Part shown: positions 1 through 8,050 of the stretch, piece after piece | Numbering within the stretch: the first letter of the stretch is position 1 | How the letters are laid out: each line of letters opens with the position of its first letter | Source of the DNA: Limnospira platensis | GTDB taxonomy: Bacteria; Cyanobacteriota; Cyanobacteriia; Cyanobacteriales; Microcoleaceae | Strand: one strand, 5' to 3' | Length of the DNA: 64,000 nt | NCBI RefSeq assembly: GCF_046480435.1 | Contig: NZ_PKGC01000003.1 | Made by a program: the position numbers and the translations under genes | The notes under the pieces: generated by a model | The model's database searches: none | Seen by the model: the letters and a program-made list of their open reading frames with translations, nothing else | What the model was told of the DNA's origin: nothing

Positions 1-646
1 CCGTGACAAAACCATACCCCTACAGAACCTACGTTTTGTAAGTGCAACCTATACCGATTAATATTTGAGGGTCTAACTAACGTGGGGGTATTGCCTATTA
101 TCACCCCAAAATTTTCGGGTTGTGTCAATGTAGGGGTTTGAGGAACTGTATCGAGTTGATATTCAGCCATGCCCAAAATATTAATAGAATCATTGTTATG
201 TAACTGAGTTAAACACCTAGCTTTAACTATTGAGTTGCTATCAATTGCTAAACCTTCGTTTTGATTAGTGATTAATTCAATTAACAGGTTTTCGGTGTGA
301 ATGCCTCCATAATATGGCAATTTGACAATCCCTAAATTTAACCCGTTTTCTGTTGCCATATTCCCATAAAATATCTGTAAATCTACCGCTCCCTGCAACA
401 CTTCCTGTTTTTTTCCCACCGTTGGTAATAGCTATCTTCCGGGTAAATTTTGGGGATTTGTGATTGTGCAATATTAGGGATATAACACCTAGCGTTTAAC
501 GATGATATATAGCTGTAAATACCGATATCATATTTATATCTTTCTGTTATTAATGATTCTAAAATAGTCCCGTTAAATAACTCTATGGCGTTACTCCAGT
601 TAGCAGCGTTTATATTAGCCGTGATATTTTTAACACCTCTCACCAT
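1..646 (-). pseudogene. hypothetical protein, frameshifted and cut by the window edge
   Basis: This is a leftward gene. I chose ATG at 646 because AGGTGG lies five bases upstream; a GTG at 655 would overlap that ribosome site. The frame runs about 80 codons to an A7 run (minus strand; T7 at 408-414) and then meets a stop. Adding one A restores an open frame to base 1: the downstream frame reads QEVLQGAVDLQIFYGNMATE and continues with no stop. The protein is therefore at least 215 residues, Asn/Ile-rich, without a membrane segment or a motif I know. The lesion is either a homopolymer sequencing error, a real mutation, or programmed slippage. It is divergent from the 710 gene across a 63-bp gap. 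Confidence 0.6.
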
Positions 647-655
647 TTTAACCAC

Positions 656-709
656 CTATTAATAAATTATTTTTTAGTATAATATTACTACTTTAATGTG
701 ATTATTTAA
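656..709 (+). promoter_or_regulatory. divergent promoter region with a TATAAT box
   Basis: This AT-rich gap separates the leftward gene from the rightward structural-type operon. A perfect TATAAT lies at 678-683, about 26 bases ahead of the ATG at 710, so the leader would be only about 20 nt and the rightward gene has no clear Shine-Dalgarno site. No convincing -35 box is visible. Confidence 0.45.
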
Positions 710-2632
710 ATGGTTAGAAACACAATTAACCCATGGGACCCAGACCCTACCGCTAGAATGCGAGACCCAGACCCTACTACTAGAATATGGGACCCAGACC
801 CTACTAGGGAGCCACAAGGTAGGAAATCGTTTGGTGGTGCTAGTCAAGACCATCGTAGGGAGCCACCAAAGAGAGATGAACCAAAGGGAGGAAAAAAACC
901 TAGGGGAAAGGGTGGCGCTGGTAGAGGTTTTGGCGGTCCTAATAGCGGTGACGAGGTAGATGATAATAAAGGTAGAAGTTCAGATAATCAAGGCGATAAC
1001 GCAAGCTATTTAGATGAATTAATCGAGGAAACCACAACTGTTAAAGATGATTGTTATTATTTATTGCCCTATGCCCATCCTCGTTATGGAGAAAGTTCAG
1101 GTTACCAATCATATAACATATTGTCGGGATACGGTAATTTTGATAGGTTTGAAAAAAACGATTTTCAAACATCATTACATAAATCAAAAGATGGCGTTAG
1201 CTATACTTGGGAAGCAAGTTATGAGTATAGTAAGGTATATCGAGACTCAAGCTATCCACCAACTTTTATTAACTTAAGCCAGTTTGGGCATGGAACTTTA
1301 CTACCTCGGCGGTGGCGGCGAGAATCGGAAACAATAATATGGGAGTCAATGACATCACATAATGTTATTTGTGAGTTTGAGGAACTTCATCCTGTAAATT
1401 ATTATATAGAAGGAGATTACATTGAAGGCGATAATTTAAATGCGGGTCATAATCTAACCGCTATATATATTCGTGGTAAATATTTACAGACTTTTTTAAG
1501 CCTGCATACAAACCCCTGGGCTAAAATGGCTTACACGACGTATTGGTTTCTCCTTGGGAACAGAGTGACGATTGACCGCAAAACATTTGATATTGGTTGG
1601 TCATGGATGGGTGCGTCTAGATATGGCTATAAAAATAGATACTATACTTTTAAGCAAGGAACAATGAGTGCCTTAGAAAGAGCGTTTTGGGGTTTTGGAA
1701 TATTCCCGTGTAAACTACAATCGCTTAATTACAATACTTGGTCAGGTTTATATGTTTATGACCCTATATGTGAAATAGAATACACTAGAAGAAAAAGAGT
1801 AACAATACCAGACATGAATGAAGAATGCTGTGGAATGATTAGAAGGATTTACGAGTTCCTAGACCCTGAATCCTTTCCGGCTGAAATGCCTGAAAAAATA
1901 ACGGTTAATGCTAATAATCCAGAAAACAGAATTAAACGAATAAACACATTGCCAGAGTGGTTAATGTATCGATTCGATATTGATGACGAAAGATGGGGTG
2001 AGTTTGAAGTTAAAGTCGAGATTAATGACGTAAATTTGATGACCAAAGAACAGGAACACGCGGAAATCAAATTGCCTAACTTAGCTGAATCAATTGCTGA
2101 AATATTCGGGATGGTAATGGAAATTGCCATCTCTCATCAGGTTACACAAAACGCTGTTTTAACCTGTTTACATGAAGCAGGTTTGGCGCATTCAGCAGCC
2201 TTTAAAGCTGGTAGGGAAGTCTCGGAAATATTAGACTATTTAGGATTTGAAACCGAGGAAAAATACGAGAAACTAAAAACAGCGTTTACTCCAGAGGCTG
2301 ATAATTTTGAGGAACTACTAGAACCTAATGAAAGTAAAGTTAAAATCACTAATCAAAAGAACGCGAAAGAAACACTACAGACAGCCTTAAATCAAATAAA
2401 GGAAATATTCTCAATAGTTAGAGCGCAAGGTACTTTACAAGTTAATGGTAATGACCCGTCAAAAGACATATTAGCCGATTTAACTAGGTTATATGATTCA
2501 ATGAAAAAACAAGACGAGATTAGAGAGCAAGAGACTAATAAAGTACAAGAATTATTGAAAAAAGACTTTCCTGATATCAAGATAGAAACCGAATTGATTG
2601 ACGGCGATAACCCACTAAGAGGGACTTTGTAA
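710..2632 (+). CDS. large hypothetical protein with N-terminal WDPDPT repeats
   Basis: This 640-residue protein belongs to no family I recognise. Residues 9-35 are three tandem 9-residue repeats of the form (W/R)DPDPTxRx. Residues 36-95 are Gly/Arg/Lys/Asp-rich and likely disordered. Residues 100-370 are rich in Tyr and Trp with many beta-like stretches. The C-terminal third is helical and charged, with coiled-coil-like heptads at about 560-620. No signal peptide or membrane helix is seen. Its stop overlaps the next ATG by one base (TAATG), so the two products are probably made in a fixed ratio. A structural or surface role is inferred only from size, position and coupling. A capsid-type protein of a tailless virus, or a large mobile-element adhesin, are both possible. 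Confidence 0.8.
   Translation: MVRNTINPWDPDPTARMRDPDPTTRIWDPDPTREPQGRKSFGGASQDHRREPPKRDEPKGGKKPRGKGGAGRGFGGPNSGDEVDDNKGRSSDNQGDNASYLDELIEETTTVKDDCYYLLPYAHPRYGESSGYQSYNILSGYGNFDRFEKNDFQTSLHKSKDGVSYTWEASYEYSKVYRDSSYPPTFINLSQFGHGTLLPRRWRRESETIIWESMTSHNVICEFEELHPVNYYIEGDYIEGDNLNAGHNLTAIYIRGKYLQTFLSLHTNPWAKMAYTTYWFLLGNRVTIDRKTFDIGWSWMGASRYGYKNRYYTFKQGTMSALERAFWGFGIFPCKLQSLNYNTWSGLYVYDPICEIEYTRRKRVTIPDMNEECCGMIRRIYEFLDPESFPAEMPEKITVNANNPENRIKRINTLPEWLMYRFDIDDERWGEFEVKVEINDVNLMTKEQEHAEIKLPNLAESIAEIFGMVMEIAISHQVTQNAVLTCLHEAGLAHSAAFKAGREVSEILDYLGFETEEKYEKLKTAFTPEADNFEELLEPNESKVKITNQKNAKETLQTALNQIKEIFSIVRAQGTLQVNGNDPSKDILADLTRLYDSMKKQDEIREQETNKVQELLKKDFPDIKIETELIDGDNPLRGTL
737..804 (+). repeat. three 27-bp-period direct repeats inside a gene
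   Basis: The 14-mer GACCCAGACCCTAC occurs at 737, 764 and 791, exactly 27 bp apart. It encodes the three WDPDPT-type units at the N terminus of the 640-residue protein. Being in frame, copy number could change without breaking the gene. Confidence 0.9.
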
Positions 2633-4329
2633 TGGTTGCCAGAAGTGCAAGAATGCTAAGGAGTACTCGTAGCTTGTCTAGCCGTCAAACCCGTAGCAGT
2701 ATAGGTAGGAATGGCGTTAGACAAGTTAATTTAGCTCAGAGAACATCTACTCAAGAGATGGGTTGGTTTGGCAAGCTATGGGCAAAAATAACTGGTAAAG
2801 TAGTTGAATGGGGCAAAAGTTTTGGAGGTTGGTTATGGGAAGGAATTACTAAGTTTTTATCTAACTTTAGTTTTGAGAAAGTAGCACGATTTATCACGTC
2901 TAATTGGGATAGTTTCTGGAATTTCAACTGGAATATATCAGATGAACAGATAGACAAAAATATGATGAATATTGCTAATCAATTTATTAGTACTACCGCC
3001 GGTTTTTTGGGTAATATGGCAGGTAAATTAGTTTGTGGAGTATTGCCTACCATTGGTATTGCATTTATCAACAAAGCCGCTGCTATGCACATTGCCTTAA
3101 GCAAGGGACCTGAAATGCTTATGGAAGTATCTACAGCTTTCGGCTCATACGTTAAACAATCATTTGGCATGGCTATGAAAGCCATAGCATGGCAACTGTT
3201 TAAACATGGTAGACGGGTTGTTAAAATGTTTTTAGATAAAAGTCCTTCAACACTTGCAACGGCTATTGTTTCAATGGTTCCTGGTGGTAAAGGAACGATT
3301 GAAAAGTGGGGTGACGAAAAAGGTGAGGAATGGAGTTTCGGTAAACAGAGAAGGGAAGCTAGGGAGAAATTACCAGAAAGCTATGACGGAAATATTAACA
3401 CTATTTGGAATCAAGATAGTAGTGAAGAATTTTGGGAGGAATTCTCAGATAATTGTAAAGAAGCGATTATTTTAGTTGCTCAAGGATTAGATGAATATAT
3501 TGCATTACAACGCATTGAGGAAAATAGACAACAACAATTAGTTAACGCGGTTGTAGAAAATGGTGGAGAGCGATTTAGACTAGTATCATCATTAAGAAAC
3601 CTTCAAGAAAATGTAGCAAATGTGTTAGCTCAAACTGAAATACTAGGTAATCGTGATATAGGGCAATTTGTGGGTTCCGGTGATATCTCTGAAGTTCCGA
3701 ATAGTAGTAATTTAAAAATTCAGTTAACCTTTATTTTATATAACTACGAAAAACCTCCATATTGGACTAAGGAAAGACGGTCAAAACTACAAAAAACTCA
3801 AATAGAACTCCCATCAGTAGAAAGACACGAAATAACCTGGGATAAATTACAAAGGATATTTACTCAACCTAGTAAATCAGCGTTCACAAAAGGCAATATC
3901 AAAGTAACCTGCAATATGCGAAATGGTAGAACATTCTCGTTTTTTGTGAATGAATCTAGCAAGTCAGATGCTGAACGTATTTGCAAGGATTTAGTACAAT
4001 TAACAAATTCTTCAATTGTTTATCCTTTACTATTTGAGGAAAGGAAAGGTTTTGGCGGTAGGGAAAATGCGAAACGAATAAAGGAAACAAAAATGTATAT
4101 ATCGGAGGTTAAAATACTTAACTGGGAATTAATTGATAAATTTGAACAAGCCAAAATCGATATGGGAGAGAATAGTGTTTTGGCAATGTACAAAGACCCT
4201 AGGAAGTCTAAAGTAAAAATTCCTTTACATTTTGAGAAGAAACCTAAGTGGGTAGATGACGCAATCAGAACAGCTACTAGAACGTCGTTAGAAATTAAAA
4301 CTGGGAGTCAGCCACCAACTACAGCTTAA
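2632..4329 (+). CDS. hypothetical protein, basic N terminus and amphipathic helices
   Basis: This 565-residue protein has no recognised family. It begins with about 35 residues rich in Arg and Ser, then a Trp-rich amphipathic stretch (about residues 43-75, with WFGKLW and GGWLWEG). Hydrophobic segments follow at about 120-160 (AGFLGNMAGKLVCGVLPTIG) and 160-190, which could associate with membrane. The C-terminal half is soluble and mixed alpha/beta. Translation is coupled to the 640-residue gene by a 1-base stop/start overlap. The tandem of a large protein and a membrane-interacting partner is compatible with a virion or cell-surface assembly, but that is inference. Confidence is high that it is a gene and low on function. 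Confidence 0.8.
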   Translation: MVARSARMLRSTRSLSSRQTRSSIGRNGVRQVNLAQRTSTQEMGWFGKLWAKITGKVVEWGKSFGGWLWEGITKFLSNFSFEKVARFITSNWDSFWNFNWNISDEQIDKNMMNIANQFISTTAGFLGNMAGKLVCGVLPTIGIAFINKAAAMHIALSKGPEMLMEVSTAFGSYVKQSFGMAMKAIAWQLFKHGRRVVKMFLDKSPSTLATAIVSMVPGGKGTIEKWGDEKGEEWSFGKQRREAREKLPESYDGNINTIWNQDSSEEFWEEFSDNCKEAIILVAQGLDEYIALQRIEENRQQQLVNAVVENGGERFRLVSSLRNLQENVANVLAQTEILGNRDIGQFVGSGDISEVPNSSNLKIQLTFILYNYEKPPYWTKERRSKLQKTQIELPSVERHEITWDKLQRIFTQPSKSAFTKGNIKVTCNMRNGRTFSFFVNESSKSDAERICKDLVQLTNSSIVYPLLFEERKGFGGRENAKRIKETKMYISEVKILNWELIDKFEQAKIDMGENSVLAMYKDPRKSKVKIPLHFEKKPKWVDDAIRTATRTSLEIKTGSQPPTTA

Positions 4330-4350
4330 TGTAGTTTTCATTGAATAGAA

Positions 4351-4366
4351 GCTACATATATGTAGC
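4351..4366. repeat. perfect 16-bp palindrome
   Basis: GCTACATATATGTAGC is a perfect palindrome between the 565-residue gene and the small acidic gene, 75 bases before the next start. It is followed by ATTTCC rather than a T-run, so it could be a weak terminator or an operator for the 4442 gene. Confidence 0.5.
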
Positions 4367-4441
4367 ATTTCCTTAACGAAAATATAGCTAACACCTATAT
4401 CAGTTTGGTGCTATCTTATTACTATTGATTTATTAGAGGTA

Positions 4442-4693
4442 ATGACTATGGCAAGCCCCGTAACTCTTAATGGTCCCACTCTCGAACACCAATTGTTAGA
4501 AGTTATCGAGCAAGTTCAACGTGCACAGATAAACGCAACTAGAAACCCTAATGGTGTAACGGTAGTTACAGCTTATACCCGCAACATGGCAACTGGAGCT
4601 GTGACAGTATCCCTAACAATCCCTACTGATGATGTTTTGGATGCTACTAATGGCTCTATCGATGTAGAAGCTATTGCTGTTTTTGTTGACTAG
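4442..4693 (+). CDS. small acidic hypothetical protein
   Basis: This 83-residue protein has a Shine-Dalgarno AGAGGT five bases before ATG 4442; a second ATG two codons later (MASP) is an alternative. It is acidic, rich in Thr, Val and Ala, has only one clear helix (residues 13-30) and then alternating beta-type residues, with no membrane segment and no cysteine. It has its own leader with a palindrome and is followed by a 10-bp hairpin, so it could be a separate, highly expressed transcript. An abundant small structural protein is a reasonable guess, but no family is recognised. Confidence 0.75.
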   Translation: MTMASPVTLNGPTLEHQLLEVIEQVQRAQINATRNPNGVTVVTAYTRNMATGAVTVSLTIPTDDVLDATNGSIDVEAIAVFVD

Positions 4694-4704
4694 GGTTCAT
4701 TAAC

Positions 4705-4737
4705 TAGGTAGACAACAATAGTGTTAATGTCTACCTA
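4705..4737 (+). terminator. 10-bp hairpin between two genes
   Basis: TAGGTAGACA (4705-4714) and TGTCTACCTA (4728-4737) pair perfectly around a 13-nt loop. The sequence after it is TCTAAGGTTTTGTTT, a loose T-rich tail. It could terminate or attenuate transcription after the 83-residue gene while allowing some read-through into the 213-residue gene. Confidence 0.6.
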
Positions 4738-4773
4738 TCTAAGGTTTTGTTTGATAATTAATGAGGTTAAATT

Positions 4774-5415
4774 ATGCCATTAAATGATGCTTACGATAAA
4801 TATAAAGCAAATTTTGTTGCTAAACTAGCGGAACCGAAAGGCACTTGTATCGGCAGGAGTTTGATGGTTGAGGCTCCAGTAGACAAGACATCAAAGTATG
4901 TTATCCCAATGCCTATGTTGCTGCTTTATACGCTATCCGATAACGCCGTAACACAGGAACCCGTCCTGGTGCGAGACTTAACTATCTGGAGACCTCCCGT
5001 TAGTGGAACTACATCAACTAATGCTAATAGGCGTAATATCATACCAGGGGCTAGAGTTAGGTCATGGAAACGTATAGAGTACACAAAGATTTTTGTAGAA
5101 GCTCCTGCCTCTATGGGTGGAGTATGGAGAACATATCGCACATCAGGAACTAACGCGGGTGATAGGAAGCTAAGATTTATTGGTTTAAAAGTTCCTCAAA
5201 TTTTCTCGATTAATTCTTTGCTATATGTTTTTGCTCATTACTGGAGCAAAAAACCCGCGAGTATTAGAACCTATAACTCAATGTTTCGTATTCCGGCTGA
5301 ATCTGAAATTACCCTCGATAACCTAGGAGAACTAACCACAGGTAAAACTGAAGCACCTAATCAAGTACAAGGAAACCTTAGCGCTTTACCTGAGAAAACA
5401 GGCAACAAACCATAA
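4774..5415 (+). CDS. hypothetical protein, possible structural component
   Basis: This 213-residue protein has a ribosome site ATGAGG before ATG 4774. It is basic in the middle (the NANRRNIIPGARVRSWKRI segment near residue 90), rich in beta-type stretches such as YVIPMPMLLLYTL, and has no signal peptide or transmembrane helix. The last 40 residues look disordered. No known family is recognised. It follows the small acidic gene and ends at a strong terminator, so 4442-5415 looks like a two-gene unit. Confidence 0.75.
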   Translation: MPLNDAYDKYKANFVAKLAEPKGTCIGRSLMVEAPVDKTSKYVIPMPMLLLYTLSDNAVTQEPVLVRDLTIWRPPVSGTTSTNANRRNIIPGARVRSWKRIEYTKIFVEAPASMGGVWRTYRTSGTNAGDRKLRFIGLKVPQIFSINSLLYVFAHYWSKKPASIRTYNSMFRIPAESEITLDNLGELTTGKTEAPNQVQGNLSALPEKTGNKP

Positions 5416-5441
5416 TAACTATCTTGTTGCTAATTATATAC

Positions 5442-5477
5442 CCGTTAAATCACAAAATAGGATTAACGAGTTTTTTG
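5442..5477 (+). terminator. Rho-independent terminator
   Basis: CGTTAAATC and GATTAACG pair over eight bases with one bulged A, followed by AG and a run of six T residues. It lies 27 bases after the stop of the 213-residue gene and closes the first half of the element. Confidence 0.75.
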
Positions 5478-5608
5478 TATTGGTTATTATTTGTACATTC
5501 TATATATACTTAATGTAATACTTGATATTTTTATAAATAAGTGTAAATTGTATAATTTATGTTTATTTTTAATAAATTAATTAGATAAGATAATTTTAAT
5601 TAAATACA

Positions 5609-6073
5609 GTGAATTCAAAAGAGCAAGGTAACTATACAGTTACAGAATCAATTGAAGGTAGCGTAACTGTAGAAAATGTAACTAATGTCAATACTAATAA
5701 AGTATTGACTCCTACAGAATACCAAGAGACGTTGAGTCGGTTTAATCAGTTTACTAAGTTTCTGGAGTTGGTTAATACTTACCTTCCTTACCCCAAAACT
5801 TCATTAATTCAATCATTGACCAACAAACTCCAAACGTCGGAGATTATCAACTCAAATACCTTTTATCTGACATATTCAGAGATTGCCACACTTAAACGAG
5901 TCACCAACGCAATCCTGACGCTATTAAAAGCAGGTGGAGTAAAGCTACCTCGTAAGGTTACGGGAGCCATACAGGATGATATTAATGCACTAGAAGACCA
6001 TCTATTGGGCTCTGAGAGTGATTTAGAGGATGAAGATAATGAAGTCAACCCATTTTCTAGTTGGTTAGATTAA
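5609..6073 (+). CDS. acidic hypothetical protein
   Basis: This 154-residue protein has no recognised family. The only usable start is GTG 5609, with no Shine-Dalgarno site, preceded by about 130 bases of very AT-rich DNA that includes a TTGTACATT motif also found near 10890 and 10912. The N-terminal 30 residues are Thr/Val/Asn-rich, the centre (45-120) is helical, and the tail is strongly acidic with the run DLEDEDNEV. It stands alone between a terminator and a hairpin, so it may be independently regulated. Confidence 0.65.
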   Translation: MNSKEQGNYTVTESIEGSVTVENVTNVNTNKVLTPTEYQETLSRFNQFTKFLELVNTYLPYPKTSLIQSLTNKLQTSEIINSNTFYLTYSEIATLKRVTNAILTLLKAGGVKLPRKVTGAIQDDINALEDHLLGSESDLEDEDNEVNPFSSWLD

Positions 6074-6109
6074 GGCTAGTCCAAAATAAAACCACCCATA
6101 TATTATCTG

Positions 6110-6139
6110 TTTTCAGGACTGAAAATACAGTCCTGAAAA
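6110..6139. terminator. 12-bp perfect hairpin, possible terminator
   Basis: TTTTCAGGACTG (6110-6121) and CAGTCCTGAAAA (6128-6139) are perfectly complementary with a 6-nt loop. It separates the 154-residue gene from the next operon. On the plus strand it is followed by A-rich rather than T-rich sequence, so it may instead be a protein-binding site or an mRNA-stabilising structure. Confidence 0.5.
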
Positions 6140-6185
6140 TGAATAATACCCAGGTGGCAGTCAACAAGCATCAGGAAATTATAGC

Positions 6186-6536
6186 ATGATACCACGTCAT
6201 TGGTCCGAGGTTAGGCTTAACCTACGAAACACGTTAACCCCCTTGATGTATATCGGTCATTCCCTATATATCAAAGTTCCAATTTCCAGTGGAAAGTCAG
6301 GAATAACGTGGCCATCAACTTTAGTTAAGTTTGATAAGGATTTTATTGCTTATTTTATAGGCGAAATTCTTAAAAAATTAATCCCATTACATCCTGACAA
6401 ACTTGAGGAAATTTGTACAGAAGCCCTAGAGTTCTACAGAGAAGAATGGAATATATATCAAGCCGAAAACGGCGGGGATAGAGAACCTGATAATCCTAAT
6501 ACATCTTTCGGAGTGTACCCAAAAGATGAAAAATAA
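6186..6536 (+). CDS. hypothetical protein, first gene of a four-gene operon
   Basis: This 116-residue protein has no recognised family. A hydrophobic stretch (PLMYIGHSLYIKVPI, residues 19-33) is followed by a helical segment with many Glu and Lys and a polar tail. The start ATG 6186 has no strong ribosome site. The stop overlaps the downstream nuclease gene by 11 bases, which implies co-translation. GISSGKS-like letters near residue 36 (ISSGKSG) resemble part of a P-loop, but the rest of an ATPase is missing, so I do not call one. Confidence 0.65.
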   Translation: MIPRHWSEVRLNLRNTLTPLMYIGHSLYIKVPISSGKSGITWPSTLVKFDKDFIAYFIGEILKKLIPLHPDKLEEICTEALEFYREEWNIYQAENGGDREPDNPNTSFGVYPKDEK

Positions 6537-6930
6537 ATACAATGCTAGAGGACAAAAAATAGACGGCTATTATTTTCCAAGTGCATTTGAATGTAGGGTT
6601 TATCACCTTCTACGAAAACATGATAATCAATTAATTGTTCACCCTAAAATGACATTAATTGAACATGCAAAACCTTGGAAAAATATCACCTGGATTCCAG
6701 ATTTTTATAGTCCGTTCTTTAATCGTTACATCGAAGTTAAGGGAGTATTAACTGATTCATTTAAGCTAAAAATGCAGTTATTGCAGTACCTTAATCCTGG
6801 TTTAGTCAATCAGTGTTGGTTTGTTATAAGGGGGACATCCTACCGATGGCAAGGCATCTCATTTATCAATATCGACGAGTTTAAGGGGCTTTGGAAAAAC
6901 TTAGAGATTCCAAGGGTAAACAATGAATAA
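6526..6930 (+). CDS. PD-(D/E)XK-type nuclease (DUF1064-like)
   Basis: This 134-residue protein has the layout of small phage endonucleases. A conserved Glu sits in FPSAFECRVYHLLR (about residues 18-31), an Asp in WIPDFY (about 58-63), and IEVKG (about 70-74) supplies the ExK, matching the E...D...ExK catalytic pattern. The length and the opening YNARGQKIDGYYF resemble the DUF1064 family, whose members act on recombination or replication intermediates in phages. It overlaps both neighbours (11 bases upstream, 8 downstream), placing it in the core of the operon. Fold assignment is by motif; the substrate is unknown. Confidence 0.7.
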   Translation: MKNKYNARGQKIDGYYFPSAFECRVYHLLRKHDNQLIVHPKMTLIEHAKPWKNITWIPDFYSPFFNRYIEVKGVLTDSFKLKMQLLQYLNPGLVNQCWFVIRGTSYRWQGISFINIDEFKGLWKNLEIPRVNNE

Positions 6931-7249
6931 ACTGCACTACAGAGGGATTTTTGATATCACGGGAGAGCTGTTAAGTGCTACCTATAACCCACATTTATTT
7001 GAGTATGAAATCACTCAAATAGCCTACCGGATACTAACCCCTATAAAGGAACATAAAACCCAGGAAATCCTTGATTTAGCTTATTCCTATATGGGTTGTT
7101 ATAGCCCTAGGGGGGACTACAGAGGTCACGCTACAGCAAGGTTGACAAATGAAGGCAGCCTACGAGTATCAATTGTTGGTAACCCTCAATTTTGGGATGT
7201 CTGTAAAAAAATCTCAAAAACAATCAATCAATCATCAAAGGATAGTTAA
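6923..7249 (+). CDS. hypothetical protein
   Basis: This 108-residue protein begins inside the end of the nuclease gene (8-base overlap) and ends two bases before the next ATG. It is mixed alpha/beta with aromatic-rich pieces (SYMGCYSPRGDYRGH near residue 60) and no membrane segment. No family is recognised. Its place between a nuclease and a gene preceding a P-loop ATPase suggests a DNA-processing accessory role, which is inference. Confidence 0.65.
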   Translation: MNKLHYRGIFDITGELLSATYNPHLFEYEITQIAYRILTPIKEHKTQEILDLAYSYMGCYSPRGDYRGHATARLTNEGSLRVSIVGNPQFWDVCKKISKTINQSSKDS

Positions 7250-7251
7250 TC

Positions 7252-7965
7252 ATGAGTATCGGATATTACGGCAAAAAACAGGACGATAAATTTAGTTATT
7301 GCAGTGCAGTTAAGCCCGGTGAAACGGGAACCTTTCTAATTGTTGATTATGCACAAATACGGATAAAGCCACCTCACCTATGGATATTCGGGAAAGGTAT
7401 TTCTGGGGATTTTCAGAATTTCAATGATAGGGATTGGAGTTATTCCCAAGGTGATAAAGAACTAATGGCTGTACGGTTTTGTATTGAAAAATACGAGACT
7501 GAATATAACGGCAAAAAACGGGAATATAACCCTACGATGCCAGAGTTGGCGTTACTGAAGCTAATCCAAAGCGATACAGGATTAACTGACGGGTCTATGA
7601 TGTTCACTGCCACTATTAACTTAGGGCAATCAGCGGTAAGGCCAGCCAACAAAATACTAGAGAGCGATAGCATTGCTGACCTGGAAATAGAATGTACCAA
7701 CATATTCTATATCGAAAATATCGCCCCTTTTGATGGCAATATAGCGGGCTACTCTGTCGCCGATATCGACGCTTTCATTGAATCCAAAACTAAAAATAAA
7801 GCAGGATTTAATGGAAAGGCAAAATACAAAACCTTCGAGGAAAGGTTAACAGAAGGGGCTAAGGTTTTGGATTGTGACCCTAGCTTTGAGAGCCTTTATA
7901 ACAAGGTTAAACAACTTGATTCTAATGTATTAATTGCATTAATTGAATTACTGCGATTAATGTAG
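7252..7965 (+). CDS. hypothetical protein, possible replication accessory factor
   Basis: This 237-residue protein is the last gene of the 6186-7965 operon and starts two bases after the previous stop. The N-terminal two thirds look beta-rich with several aromatic residues (GTFLIVDYAQIRIKPPHLW), and the C-terminal 60 residues are helical. The gene ends at a perfect palindromic terminator. A single-strand-binding or structural role could be imagined from the beta-rich body followed by a tail, but no family signature is visible and I assign none. Confidence 0.65.
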   Translation: MSIGYYGKKQDDKFSYCSAVKPGETGTFLIVDYAQIRIKPPHLWIFGKGISGDFQNFNDRDWSYSQGDKELMAVRFCIEKYETEYNGKKREYNPTMPELALLKLIQSDTGLTDGSMMFTATINLGQSAVRPANKILESDSIADLEIECTNIFYIENIAPFDGNIAGYSVADIDAFIESKTKNKAGFNGKAKYKTFEERLTEGAKVLDCDPSFESLYNKVKQLDSNVLIALIELLRLM

Positions 7966-7976
7966 TCACAAATAAA

Positions 7977-8000
7977 TCCCCCCTAAATATTTAGGGGGGA
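7977..8000. terminator. perfect 24-bp palindromic terminator
   Basis: TCCCCCCTAAATATTTAGGGGGGA forms a perfect G/C-based hairpin with an AT-rich centre, 11 bases after the 237-residue gene. It works equally on both strands. The CCCCCCTAA half resembles the arm of the large inverted repeat at 10974. Confidence 0.75.
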
Positions 8001-8050
8001 ATAACTACCATACCATGTCAACAAGTCAAGAGCGATAAGAGGTTACTACC

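Noticed and set aside
737..804. Regularly spaced repeats that might suggest a CRISPR array
   Set aside because: They are in-frame coding repeats with a 27-bp period and no unique spacers.
6186..6536. P-loop in the 116-residue protein
   Set aside because: SSGKSG resembles part of a Walker A, but there is no GxxxxGK spacing, no Walker B and the protein is too short.
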